Shown: positions 51,487 through 59,715, numbered from the stretch's first letter. The stretch is 64,000 nucleotides of DNA from Bacillota bacterium (GCA_023419605.1 JAEZXR010000127.1:124001-188000), one strand, 5' to 3'. The notes: generated from the letters alone by a model not told the origin. Numbers and translations: made by a program.

Positions 51487-51516
51487 TTTTCAATTATCAA
51501 TTCTCAATTTTACATT
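51484..51516. repeat. Right terminal repeat of the four-helix-bundle cassette
   Basis: TAATTTTCAATTATCAATTC then TCAATTTTACATT, an inverted relative of the left repeat (shared ATTCTCAATTTT with the right end of the element at 23969). Confidence 0.55.
51488..51516 (+). promoter_or_regulatory. Possible ssrA promoter inside the cassette's right repeat
   Basis: TTTCAA (51488-51493), 17-base spacer, TACATT (51511-51516). The predicted start, about 51524, coincides with the mature tmRNA 5' end. The match to consensus is weak. Confidence 0.4.
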
Positions 51517-51524
51517 TTATACGC

Positions 51525-51905
51525 GGGGGCGTAATGGTTTCGACGGGATTGTTGAGACTTGAATAGCGGGTAGAGGATTCTCGTAGGCCTCTTAAAAAAC
51601 GAGAAACTAAAATTAAACGCTAAAAACGAAAATTTAGCTTTCGCGGCTTAATGCCGTGAACGTTCGGCCCAGGTTGCTGCACCTGGGGGTCCGGGCGTCG
51701 ATAAGTCAGCCCTTTTGAGTAGGAAGGTCAAACTCTAGAACTGCCGCAGTGGTAGCCTTGAGCTGCGGTGGATTTTAAAGGCTACGGTAGTGTAGACCCT
51801 GCCCTTGGGGGATGCACGTCAGGAATGCTAAAATGAGGGATGCACCCGGAGAAGTTCTTGTGGATATGGTTTCGGACAGGGGTTCGACTCCCCTCGCCTC
51901 CACCA
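51525..51905 (+). ncRNA. ssrA: Transfer-messenger RNA
   Basis: Rescues stalled ribosomes and tags the nascent protein. The 381-base gene begins GGGGGCGTAATGGTTTCGAC and ends GGGGTTCGACTCCCC-TCGCCTCC-ACCA: the ends pair as the tRNA-like acceptor stem and the CCA is encoded. The T-arm GGTTCGACTCC is intact. The tag frame starts at GCT 51619 and reads AKNENLAFAA, then TAA at 51649-51651. Pseudoknot sequences follow (GTTCGGCCCAGG, CCTGGGGGTCCGGGC). It is one-piece, not permuted. A terminator follows at 51911. Confidence 0.98.
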
Positions 51906-51910
51906 TTGAC

Positions 51911-51944
51911 AAAGGCAGTGAGCATTTTTGCTCACTGCCTTTTA
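51911..51944 (+). terminator. Rho-independent terminator of ssrA
   Basis: AAAGGCAGTGAGCA pairs perfectly with TGCTCACTGCCTTTT across loop TTTT, ending in T residues. Confidence 0.9.
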
Positions 51945-52353
51945 CAATGTCATGAAAAGGTGGTAAAACTCTTCTTTTACTTTTCTTCGATTCTCTGTGT
52001 ATCTTCCGTTTCTTGGGGTGAGTGCTTTATAAGAAGTGAGTATAAGTTGCGCTCTAAGTTTCTTTTGATGAATTACCAGTAAGTAAATTGGAAGTTCGGA
52101 GACATGATAATCTTTCATAAAACCCTTATATGTAAGGATTAGAATGCCTTATTTCAACAAAAATACATGCTGCAATTCCGTACATTTAATAAGAATATAG
52201 CTTATAATTATATACAAAAGGTAGTGAATTTTACATATATAAGGATGTGTATACTGGAGTTTTTTGCTGTTAAGTGAAATGGAGATAAAATAGCAGCGTG
52301 TATGAAGAGTGAAGTGAGGATTCGATACTATGTTATAATGGGGGGAACCAAGC
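51945..52353. other. Intergenic region, no gene
   Basis: AT-rich, with chance open frames only. The ribosome site GGGGGGAACC of the following small gene is at the end. Nothing else seen. Confidence 0.4.
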
Positions 52354-52638
52354 ATGAGAAAGGAAATTAAGCGGTACATGATGAATTGTATGGCAGGAAG
52401 AACGGATGAAATAGTTAATGACATGGCAGCTAATAATAAGGCTTTTAGAAAGATAACGGGTAAAATAATTCTTATTTCGGATATCATTGAAAATATATTA
52501 CCACCAGAGTATAGAAAACTTTTTGATGAGTTGGAAGATCTTAAAGGGAATCGTGAGGTAATTACATATAAGAAGCTGTATTGGAAAGCATTAAAAGATG
52601 GTATCAAGATTTCCAATATATTTCACAGGCTTAAATAG
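52354..52638 (+). CDS. Small protein of unknown function
   Basis: A 94-residue, helix-rich, basic protein (IIENILPPEYRKLFDELEDL near residue 44; ALKDGIKISNIFHRLK at the end). It resembles small phage- or mobile-region proteins seen in Clostridia (possibly the DUF6809 type), but I am not sure. The ATG follows GGGGGGAACC. A perfect terminator follows it directly. Confidence 0.6.
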   Translation: MRKEIKRYMMNCMAGRTDEIVNDMAANNKAFRKITGKIILISDIIENILPPEYRKLFDELEDLKGNREVITYKKLYWKALKDGIKISNIFHRLK

Positions 52639-52657
52639 TCTCATCGAAATCAAGCGT

Positions 52658-52688
52658 AAAGGCACTCCTGCTGCAAGGAGTGCCTTTG
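52658..52688 (+). terminator. Rho-independent terminator
   Basis: AAAGGCACTCCT (52658-52669) pairs perfectly with AGGAGTGCCTTT (52676-52687). It abuts the left end of the RAYT element. Confidence 0.82.
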
Positions 52689-53587
52689 AGTCAGGGGACG
52701 GTTCCTTGACTTGATAAGCTTAATATGTTATACTTCAAACTAAGAAGGGGTTGGAAGTATATGCCAAGGCAGAGAAGAAAGCTTGGAGAGAGTAAAACCT
52801 ATCATATTATGATAAGAGGTAATGAGAGAAAGAACCTATTTATCGATAATGAGGACAAGGTGCGGTTTCTAGATACTTTATATGAGAAGAATAAGGAAAA
52901 AAATTATGAGGTCCTTGCATACTGCATTATGGATAATCATGTTCATCTTCTGATCGATGAAGGCAGGGACGAGATTGCTCGGATTATGAAGAGGATCAAT
53001 GTGAGTTATGCCTATTATTTTAATAAAAAGTATAAAAGGGTTGGGCATCTGTTTCAAGATCGCTTTAAGAGTGAGGTTATAGATAGTGACAGCTATCTGT
53101 TGAGTGCTGCAAGGTACATACATAGAAATCCTGTGAAGGCAGCTATCACAAGCGAAGCAGCTCAATATGAATGGAGTAGCTACAATTCTTATGTAAGGCA
53201 AAATACTTATTTAAATAGTATAGTCCATAAGGGTGTTATTCTGGAATTATTCTCCCAGGATAGACAGCGGGCAATAGAGCTATTCATAGAGTACACAAAC
53301 AAGGACTCGGAGGATCAATTCATTGAATATAAGGAAGAAGAGCCTGTACAAGAAAAACCGATTCAAAATGAGAAAGATGCTAAAGCGGTTATACAGGAGT
53401 ATCTTGATGGTAAGGGTCTAGCATTATCTGACTTGAAAAACAGATCCTATATAAATCAAAGGAACGAGCTGATTCGTAATTTGAAGACGAGTTCGAACCT
53501 GTCAATAAGAGAGCTTGCGCACATTCTAGGCTTTGACAGGAATATCATTCAACGAGTGCAGTGAGTCGGAGAACCGTCCCCTGACTC
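52688..53587 (+). mobile_element. RAYT transposon-like unit with REP-type inverted ends
   Basis: The transposase gene is bracketed by GAGTCAGGGGACGGTTC (52688-52704) and its exact inverted complement (53571-53587). No target duplication is visible, as expected for Y1 (HUH) transposases. Total about 900 bases. Confidence 0.8.
52761..53564 (+). CDS. REP-associated tyrosine transposase (Y1/TnpA-REP family)
   Basis: A single-strand HUH transposase of 267 residues. It has the N-terminal YHIMIRGNERKNLFIDNEDK, the HUH motif in YCIMDNHVHLLI (HVH, about residue 71), then GHLFQDRFKSEVI and the tyrosine helix SYLLSAARYIHRNPVKA (about residues 112-128). The C-terminal part (about 180-267) holds a DnaA-like helix-turn-helix (ELAHILGFDRNIIQRVQ). 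The open frame starts at 52725, but ATG 52761 matches the family N-terminus and follows TTGGAAG. It appears intact and may act on REP-like palindromes such as the one at 41765. Confidence 0.88.
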   Translation: MPRQRRKLGESKTYHIMIRGNERKNLFIDNEDKVRFLDTLYEKNKEKNYEVLAYCIMDNHVHLLIDEGRDEIARIMKRINVSYAYYFNKKYKRVGHLFQDRFKSEVIDSDSYLLSAARYIHRNPVKAAITSEAAQYEWSSYNSYVRQNTYLNSIVHKGVILELFSQDRQRAIELFIEYTNKDSEDQFIEYKEEEPVQEKPIQNEKDAKAVIQEYLDGKGLALSDLKNRSYINQRNELIRNLKTSSNLSIRELAHILGFDRNIIQRVQ

Positions 53588-53636
53588 TAGTGCTGGGAAG
53601 ACAATGAAGAGCTTAACAACATAAGCAAAGGGGACT

Positions 53637-53678
53637 CATTGACAAAGGCAGCGAGAATTTTTTCTCACTGCCTTTTAT
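53637..53678. repeat. Copy of the ssrA downstream sequence, terminator of the SGNH gene
   Basis: CATTGACAAAGGCAGCGAG (53637-53655) matches 51903-51921 with one difference. The hairpin AAAGGCAGCGAGAA...CTCACTGCCTTTT follows and probably terminates the minus-strand gene. Confidence 0.6.
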
Positions 53679-53681
53679 CGT

Positions 53682-54395
53682 CTACTGCGCTGTTACAGCA
53701 GTAAAGCACTGGCAGATGATTTGATGGCCCAGACTGTTGGGATGTACATCTCCTAGCTTACCAACCCATGTATATTCTGCCTCATGTCCTTGAAAGGCAG
53801 TATATACTTCTGCCAGACCTGTGATCCTAAAGGCTGGATTCGATGCCGCGCTATAAATTTCCCGGTTGAAGTTAGGAATCCAGCTGTCTGCCAATAGCCT
53901 TCTTGAATGGCCAATGGGGTACGGATTGTAAATATCCATGATATAAAAAGGTGCTGTGGGATTCAACTCGCGTATTTTCGATAATATTACCATCAGGTTG
54001 CGCCGGTATTCCTTTAGGGCAAGCTTTAAACTTTGTGTAGTAAAGTCAGAACCCAGGAGATCATTACCGCCAACATCCAGAGTCAGTATATCAGCGGAAC
54101 GAATTGACTCCATATAGAAGGAGTCTTCCTGTAAGGCCTTCAGAATATCCCCGCTTTTCCATCCGGAAGTACCAAGGTTAATCAACTTGATTCCTTGTGG
54201 GTACCGGTTCTCCACAAGCCAGTTACTATATTGGTTTACATATCCGCTGCCGAGGGTGAGCAATCCTACAGCCAGTGAATCACCCAGGGCAGTGTATTTT
54301 GCTTTCGGCTGCGCCGCCGCTATACTTTCTCGGTTTCCCAAAAGAAGGAAAGCCACAGCCGGAATCAACAGAACCCCTACTTGCTCTCTTTTCAT
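53682..54395 (-). CDS. Secreted SGNH/GDSL hydrolase
   Basis: An esterase or lipase-like hydrolase of 237 residues. A signal peptide covers residues about 1-27. Block I is YTALGDSLAVG (Ser about residue 39), block III GGNDLLG (about 110) and the catalytic Asp-His are in GDVHPNSLGHQ (about 217). It likely deacylates cell-wall or plant polysaccharides or lipids; the substrate is open. The ATG is preceded by CAGGAGG. It lies between RAYT remnants. Confidence 0.87.
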   Translation of the reverse strand: MKREQVGVLLIPAVAFLLLGNRESIAAAQPKAKYTALGDSLAVGLLTLGSGYVNQYSNWLVENRYPQGIKLINLGTSGWKSGDILKALQEDSFYMESIRSADILTLDVGGNDLLGSDFTTQSLKLALKEYRRNLMVILSKIRELNPTAPFYIMDIYNPYPIGHSRRLLADSWIPNFNREIYSAASNPAFRITGLAEVYTAFQGHEAEYTWVGKLGDVHPNSLGHQIICQCFTAVTAQ

Positions 54396-54548
54396 AGGTT
54401 ATCCTCCTGTTGGCATCATGAACAATCAACGACAATACACCTATTATAGGACCTCTTCGCTTTTTCAATCTTCCACTGCATGATAATTCGTGTATCAATA
54501 ATAGTATATGGCAGGTTTACAATAATGTTCGTGTTTGCGATGCATGAA
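54396..54548. other. Promoter region of the SGNH gene
   Basis: AT-rich, no gene. Confidence 0.3.
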
Positions 54549-54656
54549 TAGAGAGAAAGAACCTATTTATCGATAATGAGGACAGGGTGCGGCTTTTAGA
54601 CACTTTATATGAGAAGAATAAGGAAAAGAATTATGAGGTCCTTGCTTACTGCATTA
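54549..54656 (+). pseudogene. Fragment of the RAYT transposase gene (same lineage as 52761)
   Basis: About 108 bases nearly identical to 52823-52928 of the intact gene (reading ENGERKNLFIDNEDRVRL-like sequence, then LYEKNKEKNYEVLAYCI). No start, no HUH motif, no end: a relic. Confidence 0.8.
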
Positions 54657-54811
54657 CTCTCAATAAAATCTGGGTTACCCGAAAGGAATTTGTTAAACAA
54701 GTTAATACTTTGAAGCGTTTGTACGCCTATATAAGTAAGCGTCAAACTCTCCCCACATAACAAAAGGTTTATTGGGACTCTTGAAAAGTATAAAAAATTA
54801 GTAATCTAAAA

Positions 54812-54993
54812 ATGTATGACTGGTGCTTGATGGGAAATCACTTGCATCTTCTGGTAGGGCAAGGTAAGGAAGAATTATCGGTAACCATGAAGCGGATAGG
54901 GGTCAGCTATGCATGGTATTACAACTGAAAATACAAAAGTACCGGGCATTTATTCCAGGACAGGTATAAGAGTGAAAAGGTAGATGAAAATGT
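54812..54993 (+). pseudogene. Fragment of a second RAYT transposase lineage
   Basis: Codes for MYDWCLMGNHLHLLVGQG (HUH-like HLH), MKRIGVSYAWYYN then an in-frame TGA, then KYKSTGHLFQDRYKSEKVDENV. It is clearly homologous to the intact RAYT but too diverged to be a recent copy of it. Confidence 0.78.
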
Positions 54994-55002
54994 TCCCAAA
55001 CA

Positions 55003-55038
55003 ATTCAGCAGGGTTGGAATACCCAAACCCTGCTGAAT
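55003..55038 (-). terminator. Terminator of the alpha/beta hydrolase gene
   Basis: ATTCAGCAGGGTTGG (55003-55017) pairs with CCAAACCCTGCTGAAT (55023-55038), one bulge. It lies just after the minus-strand gene and its lower flank reads TTGTTTGGG on the minus strand. Confidence 0.7.
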
Positions 55039-55048
55039 ATATAGATAC

Positions 55049-55867
55049 CTAAGCTATCTTAACCAGTTTTCCCGTTTTGTTGATTTCATACTTCTTCAAA
55101 AATTCCAGTACCAGGTGGTTAAACTCTGTCGGCTTCTGGAAAATGGTTATATGCCCTGCATCCTTGATTACTGCCAGTTCACAGTTCTCGTATTTCTCCT
55201 TTAACAGCACTGCATCCTCGTAGAAGGAAAAATCCTTTTCGCCCGCAATTATCAAGGAAGGTACCTTGGATTTAGTGAGAAAATCATAATGGTTCCCCTC
55301 CATTACCAGTTTCCACCATTTGAAAAATTCATCCTCCTTCATCTTTAGTGTTTCCTGTAAGAAAAACTTCCTTGATTTCTCATGGATTTTTCCCGGCAGC
55401 ATCAAGTGAGCCATGAGTTTCATATATGTATTCTTTGAAAATAACTTTAAAAATACTTTATCGCTTACACCGTTAAATATGGCGGCCGTTCTGCTAAACT
55501 TGGTTACAGGGCTTGCATAAACAGTGGATATAACCCTCTCCGGAAACAGTTCGCAAAAATACTGTTGGACGATCGTTCCTAGTGACAGGCCTAAAATATG
55601 AGCTTTTTCTATTCCGAGCTTGTCCATTAAGAGCCGAATATGATTTGCCGCTATTTCACCACTATACCTTTCAACCTTTGATGGAGTCGAACCCCCGTGA
55701 CCTGCCATTTCCACATTTAGCACCCTGTAGTTTGCCGTAAAGTCCGGAAGTTGGTGTTTCCAACACCTTGTAGTTCCCCCCAATCCGTGAAGGAGTATCA
55801 ACCAGTCTGCTTTTTCATTACCCGAGATTTCATAGTTCATTTCAAAATCCATAATCGCTGTTTTCAT
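55049..55867 (-). CDS. Alpha/beta hydrolase
   Basis: A 272-residue hydrolase of the alpha/beta fold. The oxyanion segment LILLHGLGGTTRCW is near residue 20, the nucleophile elbow GLSLGT (Ser about residue 92), an aspartate follows in IAGEKDFSF (about 215) and the histidine in KDAGHITIF (about 243). It resembles 3-oxoadipate enol-lactonase/esterase-like enzymes; the substrate is unknown. The frame is open to 55930, but ATG 55867 has AAAGGGG before it and matches the family start. Confidence 0.86.
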   Translation of the reverse strand: MKTAIMDFEMNYEISGNEKADWLILLHGLGGTTRCWKHQLPDFTANYRVLNVEMAGHGGSTPSKVERYSGEIAANHIRLLMDKLGIEKAHILGLSLGTIVQQYFCELFPERVISTVYASPVTKFSRTAAIFNGVSDKVFLKLFSKNTYMKLMAHLMLPGKIHEKSRKFFLQETLKMKEDEFFKWWKLVMEGNHYDFLTKSKVPSLIIAGEKDFSFYEDAVLLKEKYENCELAVIKDAGHITIFQKPTEFNHLVLEFLKKYEINKTGKLVKIA

Positions 55868-56207
55868 ACATACAACCCCTTTCAATGTTGATATTATAAA
55901 AAAACACGTCTTTGTGCAGGTCTGGTACAATCGAGCAAAACTTTCGGATGTCTTTTATGATATTCCATTTTAAGTAAATTATACCAAATAAATGGAAAAT
56001 AATCAATGATTCTTGGGTCTCAAAATGGAAAATAATTGAGGTGTTTCCTGTATAGGCCTTATGACCCATATTTATATTAATTATTTACTATTTTTACATA
56101 ATTAGATAAAATTATGGTAGTGTTTCTATAAATATGTTGCTGATTTATAAAACAATTATTTGACAAAAAGCAGCGTGATAATTACAAATGATTTAAGGAG
56201 GTCAAAA
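55868..56207. other. AT-rich divergent promoter region
   Basis: Serves the hydrolase (minus) and the chemoreceptor (plus). No gene; AAGGAGG at 56195 is the chemoreceptor ribosome site. Confidence 0.45.
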
Positions 56208-57764
56208 ATGAACAGTTTGGGTGTTAAGGATTTATTCAGCAAAAACTTAACCGATTATCAGGAGGAAATTAATTCGTTTGTACTAAAAGTTTGTACTTCA
56301 GGCGGGATTATGGGGATTTTATTTTTTGTCGGCTTGAAGATAACCAATGTATTAGAACGGTTAACCTGGAACAATGTTATTAACTTTTCCATTTTCAGTA
56401 TCGCAAATCTACTCATTCCGGCAATCGTATACCTTCTCTTCCATAAAACAATGAACAAAACACTTTTTGTAAAATTATTCAAGTATACCCTTATCTTTTG
56501 TGCAACCGTGAACTATTACGTTCTTGTAATCAACATCCCCTACAGGGAGATGTGGGGTTCCATCTTTCTTGTGTTTTTCCTTAGCTCCTTCTACTTGGAA
56601 GTAGGTACTGCCGTATATTGCATTGTACTGGCCTTCCTGGTTTGTGTCCTCTCCTTTTTTACCAGTAACTATTTCCATCCCCAAAGCGATGTCTTCAGCG
56701 AATTTCTGGTGCGGGGGATGGGATTAAGCTTTGGAGCTACATGTGCTGTCATCACGGCATTTTTATCCAAAAAGCTGCTGATGCGGTCTACCACCAGCGA
56801 GTTCCACTCTCATCAATCGTTTAAGGAATTGGAACTGGTGATCAATCAAGCGAGAGCAACTTCACAGATGCTTTCGCAAGCAAGCTCTCAAATTGCAGCC
56901 CTTGCAGTACAACAAAATGCGGCTTCCGAGATAACGTCGAAAAATTCGATGGAAGTGTCCGATGGCGCCGTTGAAACAGCAAACAGTGTCAAAGAAGGTT
57001 CAGTCTTGTTGGACCGGTTGTCAGGTAATATTCACTCCGTACAAAATAAAATCAATGTTCTTGTACAGGTTTCCAAAGATCTGCAAAAATCAGCCCTGGA
57101 AAGCAGAGATTCCATTTTTGAAGCAACAAAACAAGTAGTAGGTGTAAAAGAAAGTGTAGCAACAACCTCGCAGAGTACCCGGGAATTAGACCTCAAAGCC
57201 AAAGAAATCAGTAATGTGGTAGAATTTATCAGACAAATCGCCGATCAGACCAACCTCCTTGCACTAAATGCTTCTATCGAAGCTGCAAGAGCAGGAGAGC
57301 ACGGAAAAGGTTTTTCTGTAGTGGCTGAAGAAATCAGAAAGCTCGCTGAACAAAGCCATAAATCATTGACGGCCATTACCAATACCATAACCGAAATCCT
57401 GCAATACAGTGAGCACGTAGAGAAATTGATGGGCAGCAGTGTCTCGATGGTGGAAGATGGCGCTGCCATCATACAGCAGTCCATGTCCACTTATCAAAAC
57501 ATCAACGAACATCTCCTGCTTGCCATCACTTCCCTTAATGAAGTAAAGCAGATGTCAGAGATACAGTTGGAAGAATCGCAAACTGCAAGTGATTTTATGC
57601 GGAAGGTAAGTTCCATTGCGGTGAAAACCTCTCAGAATATTGAACATATGGCCAGTTCAACCCAGGAAAGCTTTGCTGCCAGCGAAGAACTGCTCAAGGC
57701 AGCTCAATCCCTGGAAGATATGGCCAGAGACCTCCACAGTATCATATCAGTAAGTAGAGGATAA
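56208..57764 (+). CDS. Methyl-accepting chemotaxis protein with multi-span membrane N-terminus
   Basis: A 518-residue chemoreceptor. Residues about 20-190 form five to six membrane segments without an extracellular sensor domain, so it may sense inside the membrane. The signalling domain (about 210-518) has the hairpin tip EAARAGEHGKGFSVVAEEIR (about residues 361-380). No HAMP domain is evident. The open frame begins at TTG 56160, but ATG 56208 follows AAGGAGG. It is the second chemoreceptor in the window. Confidence 0.9.
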   Translation: MNSLGVKDLFSKNLTDYQEEINSFVLKVCTSGGIMGILFFVGLKITNVLERLTWNNVINFSIFSIANLLIPAIVYLLFHKTMNKTLFVKLFKYTLIFCATVNYYVLVINIPYREMWGSIFLVFFLSSFYLEVGTAVYCIVLAFLVCVLSFFTSNYFHPQSDVFSEFLVRGMGLSFGATCAVITAFLSKKLLMRSTTSEFHSHQSFKELELVINQARATSQMLSQASSQIAALAVQQNAASEITSKNSMEVSDGAVETANSVKEGSVLLDRLSGNIHSVQNKINVLVQVSKDLQKSALESRDSIFEATKQVVGVKESVATTSQSTRELDLKAKEISNVVEFIRQIADQTNLLALNASIEAARAGEHGKGFSVVAEEIRKLAEQSHKSLTAITNTITEILQYSEHVEKLMGSSVSMVEDGAAIIQQSMSTYQNINEHLLLAITSLNEVKQMSEIQLEESQTASDFMRKVSSIAVKTSQNIEHMASSTQESFAASEELLKAAQSLEDMARDLHSIISVSRG

Positions 57765-58003
57765 GGTAAAGGTACGTAAGAACAAGAAAGAAATTGACAA
57801 AACGCTTTTTACTTGAATAAATAAAATCTAAAGCAGGGCGGGTTTTGTAACTCGTCCCCTTTTTCATTACTTGAAACTTTCTTTTATGTCTTGTTATTTT
57901 TTCAGTAATTCTTTATAGTATAATCTGACTTTTGCAGCTAAAGAGACAATGTAAGTCAGGGGTCGAAGCTGTTTGTGACAATTTCGAATAAGTTTTCACA
58001 CAC
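57765..58003. other. Intergenic region between chemoreceptor and RAYT derivative
   Basis: AT-rich; contains a weak A/T hairpin near 57830-57870 (GGGCGGGTTTTG...CCCC-TTTTTC) that could end the chemoreceptor transcript. No gene. Confidence 0.35.
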
Positions 58004-58446
58004 TCTGACGGTTCCTTAACTCGGTAAGCTTATTATGTTATACTTCAAACCAAGAAGAGGTTGGAAGTATATGCCAAGGCAGAGGAGAATGCTAGGAGAG
58101 AGTAAAACCTATCATATCATGATAAGAGGTAATGAGAGAAAGAACTTATTTATCGATAATGAGGACAGGGTGCGGTTATTAGATACTTTATATGAGAAGA
58201 ACAAGGAACAGAATTATGAGATCCTTGCATAGTGAGAGAGGCTAAGGCGGTTACAGGAGTATCTTGATGGTAACGGTTTAGCGCTACCCGACTTGAAAAG
58301 TAAATCCTGTGTAAATCAAAGGAATGAGCTAATCGCAATTTGAATACAAGTTCGAATCAGTCAATAAGAGAGCTTACACGCATTTTAGACCTTGACAGGA
58401 ATATCATTCAACGAATGCAGTGAGTTGAAGAACCGTCCCTTGACTC
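58004..58446 (+). mobile_element. Internally deleted RAYT element keeping both ends
   Basis: The left part (58004-58232) matches the left end and N-terminal codons of the intact element at 52688, the right part (58240-58446) matches its 3' end. About 440 bases of the middle are missing. The ends TCTGACGGTTCCTTAACT and GAACCGTCCCTTGACTC are degraded but recognisable. Confidence 0.8.
58071..58420 (+). pseudogene. RAYT transposase pseudogene (N- and C-terminal codons only)
   Basis: The frame starts with PRQRRMLGESKTYHIMIRGN like the intact protein, runs to LYEKNKEQNYEILA and stops at TAG 58231-58233. The sequence then resumes with C-terminal codons (GYLDGNGLALPDLKSKSC-like), including a frameshift near 58336. 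HUH and tyrosine motifs are lost. Confidence 0.75.
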
Positions 58447-58490
58447 ATGTATGGATAGATATAGGCAAACAGCCATAAGATTGATGGAAG

Positions 58491-58538
58491 AGAGTGCCAC
58501 GAAACTACTTTTACGTAGGGAGTGGCACTCTTTTTTTA
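58491..58538 (+). terminator. Rho-independent terminator-like hairpin
   Basis: AGAGTGCCAC (58491-58500) pairs perfectly with GTGGCACTCT (58522-58531), inner CTAC/GTAG, then TTTTTTT. No intact gene lies directly upstream. Confidence 0.75.
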
Positions 58539-58789
58539 TACCCAGACTCAAAAAAGTACATGGATGATCGAGTAGAGGCAAGTAAGGAAATACAAACACG
58601 TAAAAGAAGCGGCGAAAAAATTGTGTGCTTCCTATATGAAATGAATAAGTTGTCTCTTTACTGCTTGTGCTAAATTGGAAATCACTATATAATCAAAGCA
58701 ACATTGCGTATTTATGCAGCTATAAGTTTATTAAGTTGATTTTAGGAATGTTTACCATAAAAAATTTATCTTGATATGGGGGAGACAAA
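58539..58789. other. Upstream region of the acyltransferase-like gene
   Basis: AT-rich, no gene; ribosome site GGGGGAG before 58790. Confidence 0.4.
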
Positions 58790-59698
58790 ATGGAAAAATT
58801 TAAAGTGTACTCAACGAGTTTCATGGAAAAATTAGAGTTTCCTGAAGATGCACAAAGATATTTGGGGCAGATCAGTGAAGCTTTGGAAAGAGACGGAGAG
58901 CTTTATAACGAAATGAATGTAATAATTAAGCAATTTTTTGATAGGGACCATACACCATTCGAAGAAATTTCAGAGCGTCTAAACCATTTAGCGCATAAAG
59001 CGGATATTCATCATTACACGATACACTTTATGTTTTTCATGTATAGCTCTCAAATATTGAAAAGTAGCTATCAAAAGGCGGGTATTTCAGAGGAAGTTTT
59101 CTGGAATTCTATGTTGGATTTGCGGTGTAAATTGATAGAATGCTACAATATTCACGGGATTTGGGGTACTTTTGTATCTAACTGGTTTCCTGGATTTTAC
59201 AAAATGCAGCGTTTTGGACTTGGTCGTCTTCAGTATGAGTACGAAGTCTTTCAACATGAAAATTATCAACGAAAGGGGTTTACTGTTCATAAGGGTGACC
59301 GGGTTTATAACTTGCATATTCCATCATATGGTTCGTTTACCCGTAACGAAAGAATGGCTTCCTATCGAAAAGCGTATGAATTTTTTAAAGATGAACTAGA
59401 TGGAAACCCGATCGTCTTTGTATGTGATTCTTGGTTGCTTTATCCAAAGAATAAGATATTTATGCCTAAAGGCTCAAATATCGTAGATTTTATGCATGAT
59501 TTTGACATTATCGCCAGCAAGGAATCAGATACTTTCTCGAACGCCTGGCGTGTGTTTGGTAAAGAGCATGAAAATCCGGTTGAGAAGCTGCCTGCAAATA
59601 CATCTCTGCAACGAGCGTATATAAATTGGTTGAAGGATGGCAACAAAACCGGAACGGGCTTTGGAATAATATTGTTTGACGGCGAAAATATAATATGA
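58790..59698 (+). CDS. Acyltransferase domain-containing protein (GNAT C-terminal type)
   Basis: A 302-residue protein resembling the clostridial acyltransferase domain-containing family: an N-terminal helical domain (about residues 1-125), a linker (WGTFVSNWFPGFYKMQRFGLGRLQ, here about 137-160) and a C-terminal GNAT-like part (YNLHIPSYGSFTRNERMASY, about 189-208, to the end). The substrate is unknown; no classical acetyl-CoA loop is obvious. The ATG follows GGGGGAGAC. It stands alone, convergent with the ROK gene. Confidence 0.72.
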   Translation: MEKFKVYSTSFMEKLEFPEDAQRYLGQISEALERDGELYNEMNVIIKQFFDRDHTPFEEISERLNHLAHKADIHHYTIHFMFFMYSSQILKSSYQKAGISEEVFWNSMLDLRCKLIECYNIHGIWGTFVSNWFPGFYKMQRFGLGRLQYEYEVFQHENYQRKGFTVHKGDRVYNLHIPSYGSFTRNERMASYRKAYEFFKDELDGNPIVFVCDSWLLYPKNKIFMPKGSNIVDFMHDFDIIASKESDTFSNAWRVFGKEHENPVEKLPANTSLQRAYINWLKDGNKTGTGFGIILFDGENII

Positions 59699-59715
59699 AC
59701 AATGCAGGTTACAGC

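Noticed and set aside
51840..52082. 80-codon open frame starting inside the tmRNA
   Set aside because: Begins within the tRNA-like domain and runs through the ssrA terminator; no ribosome site.
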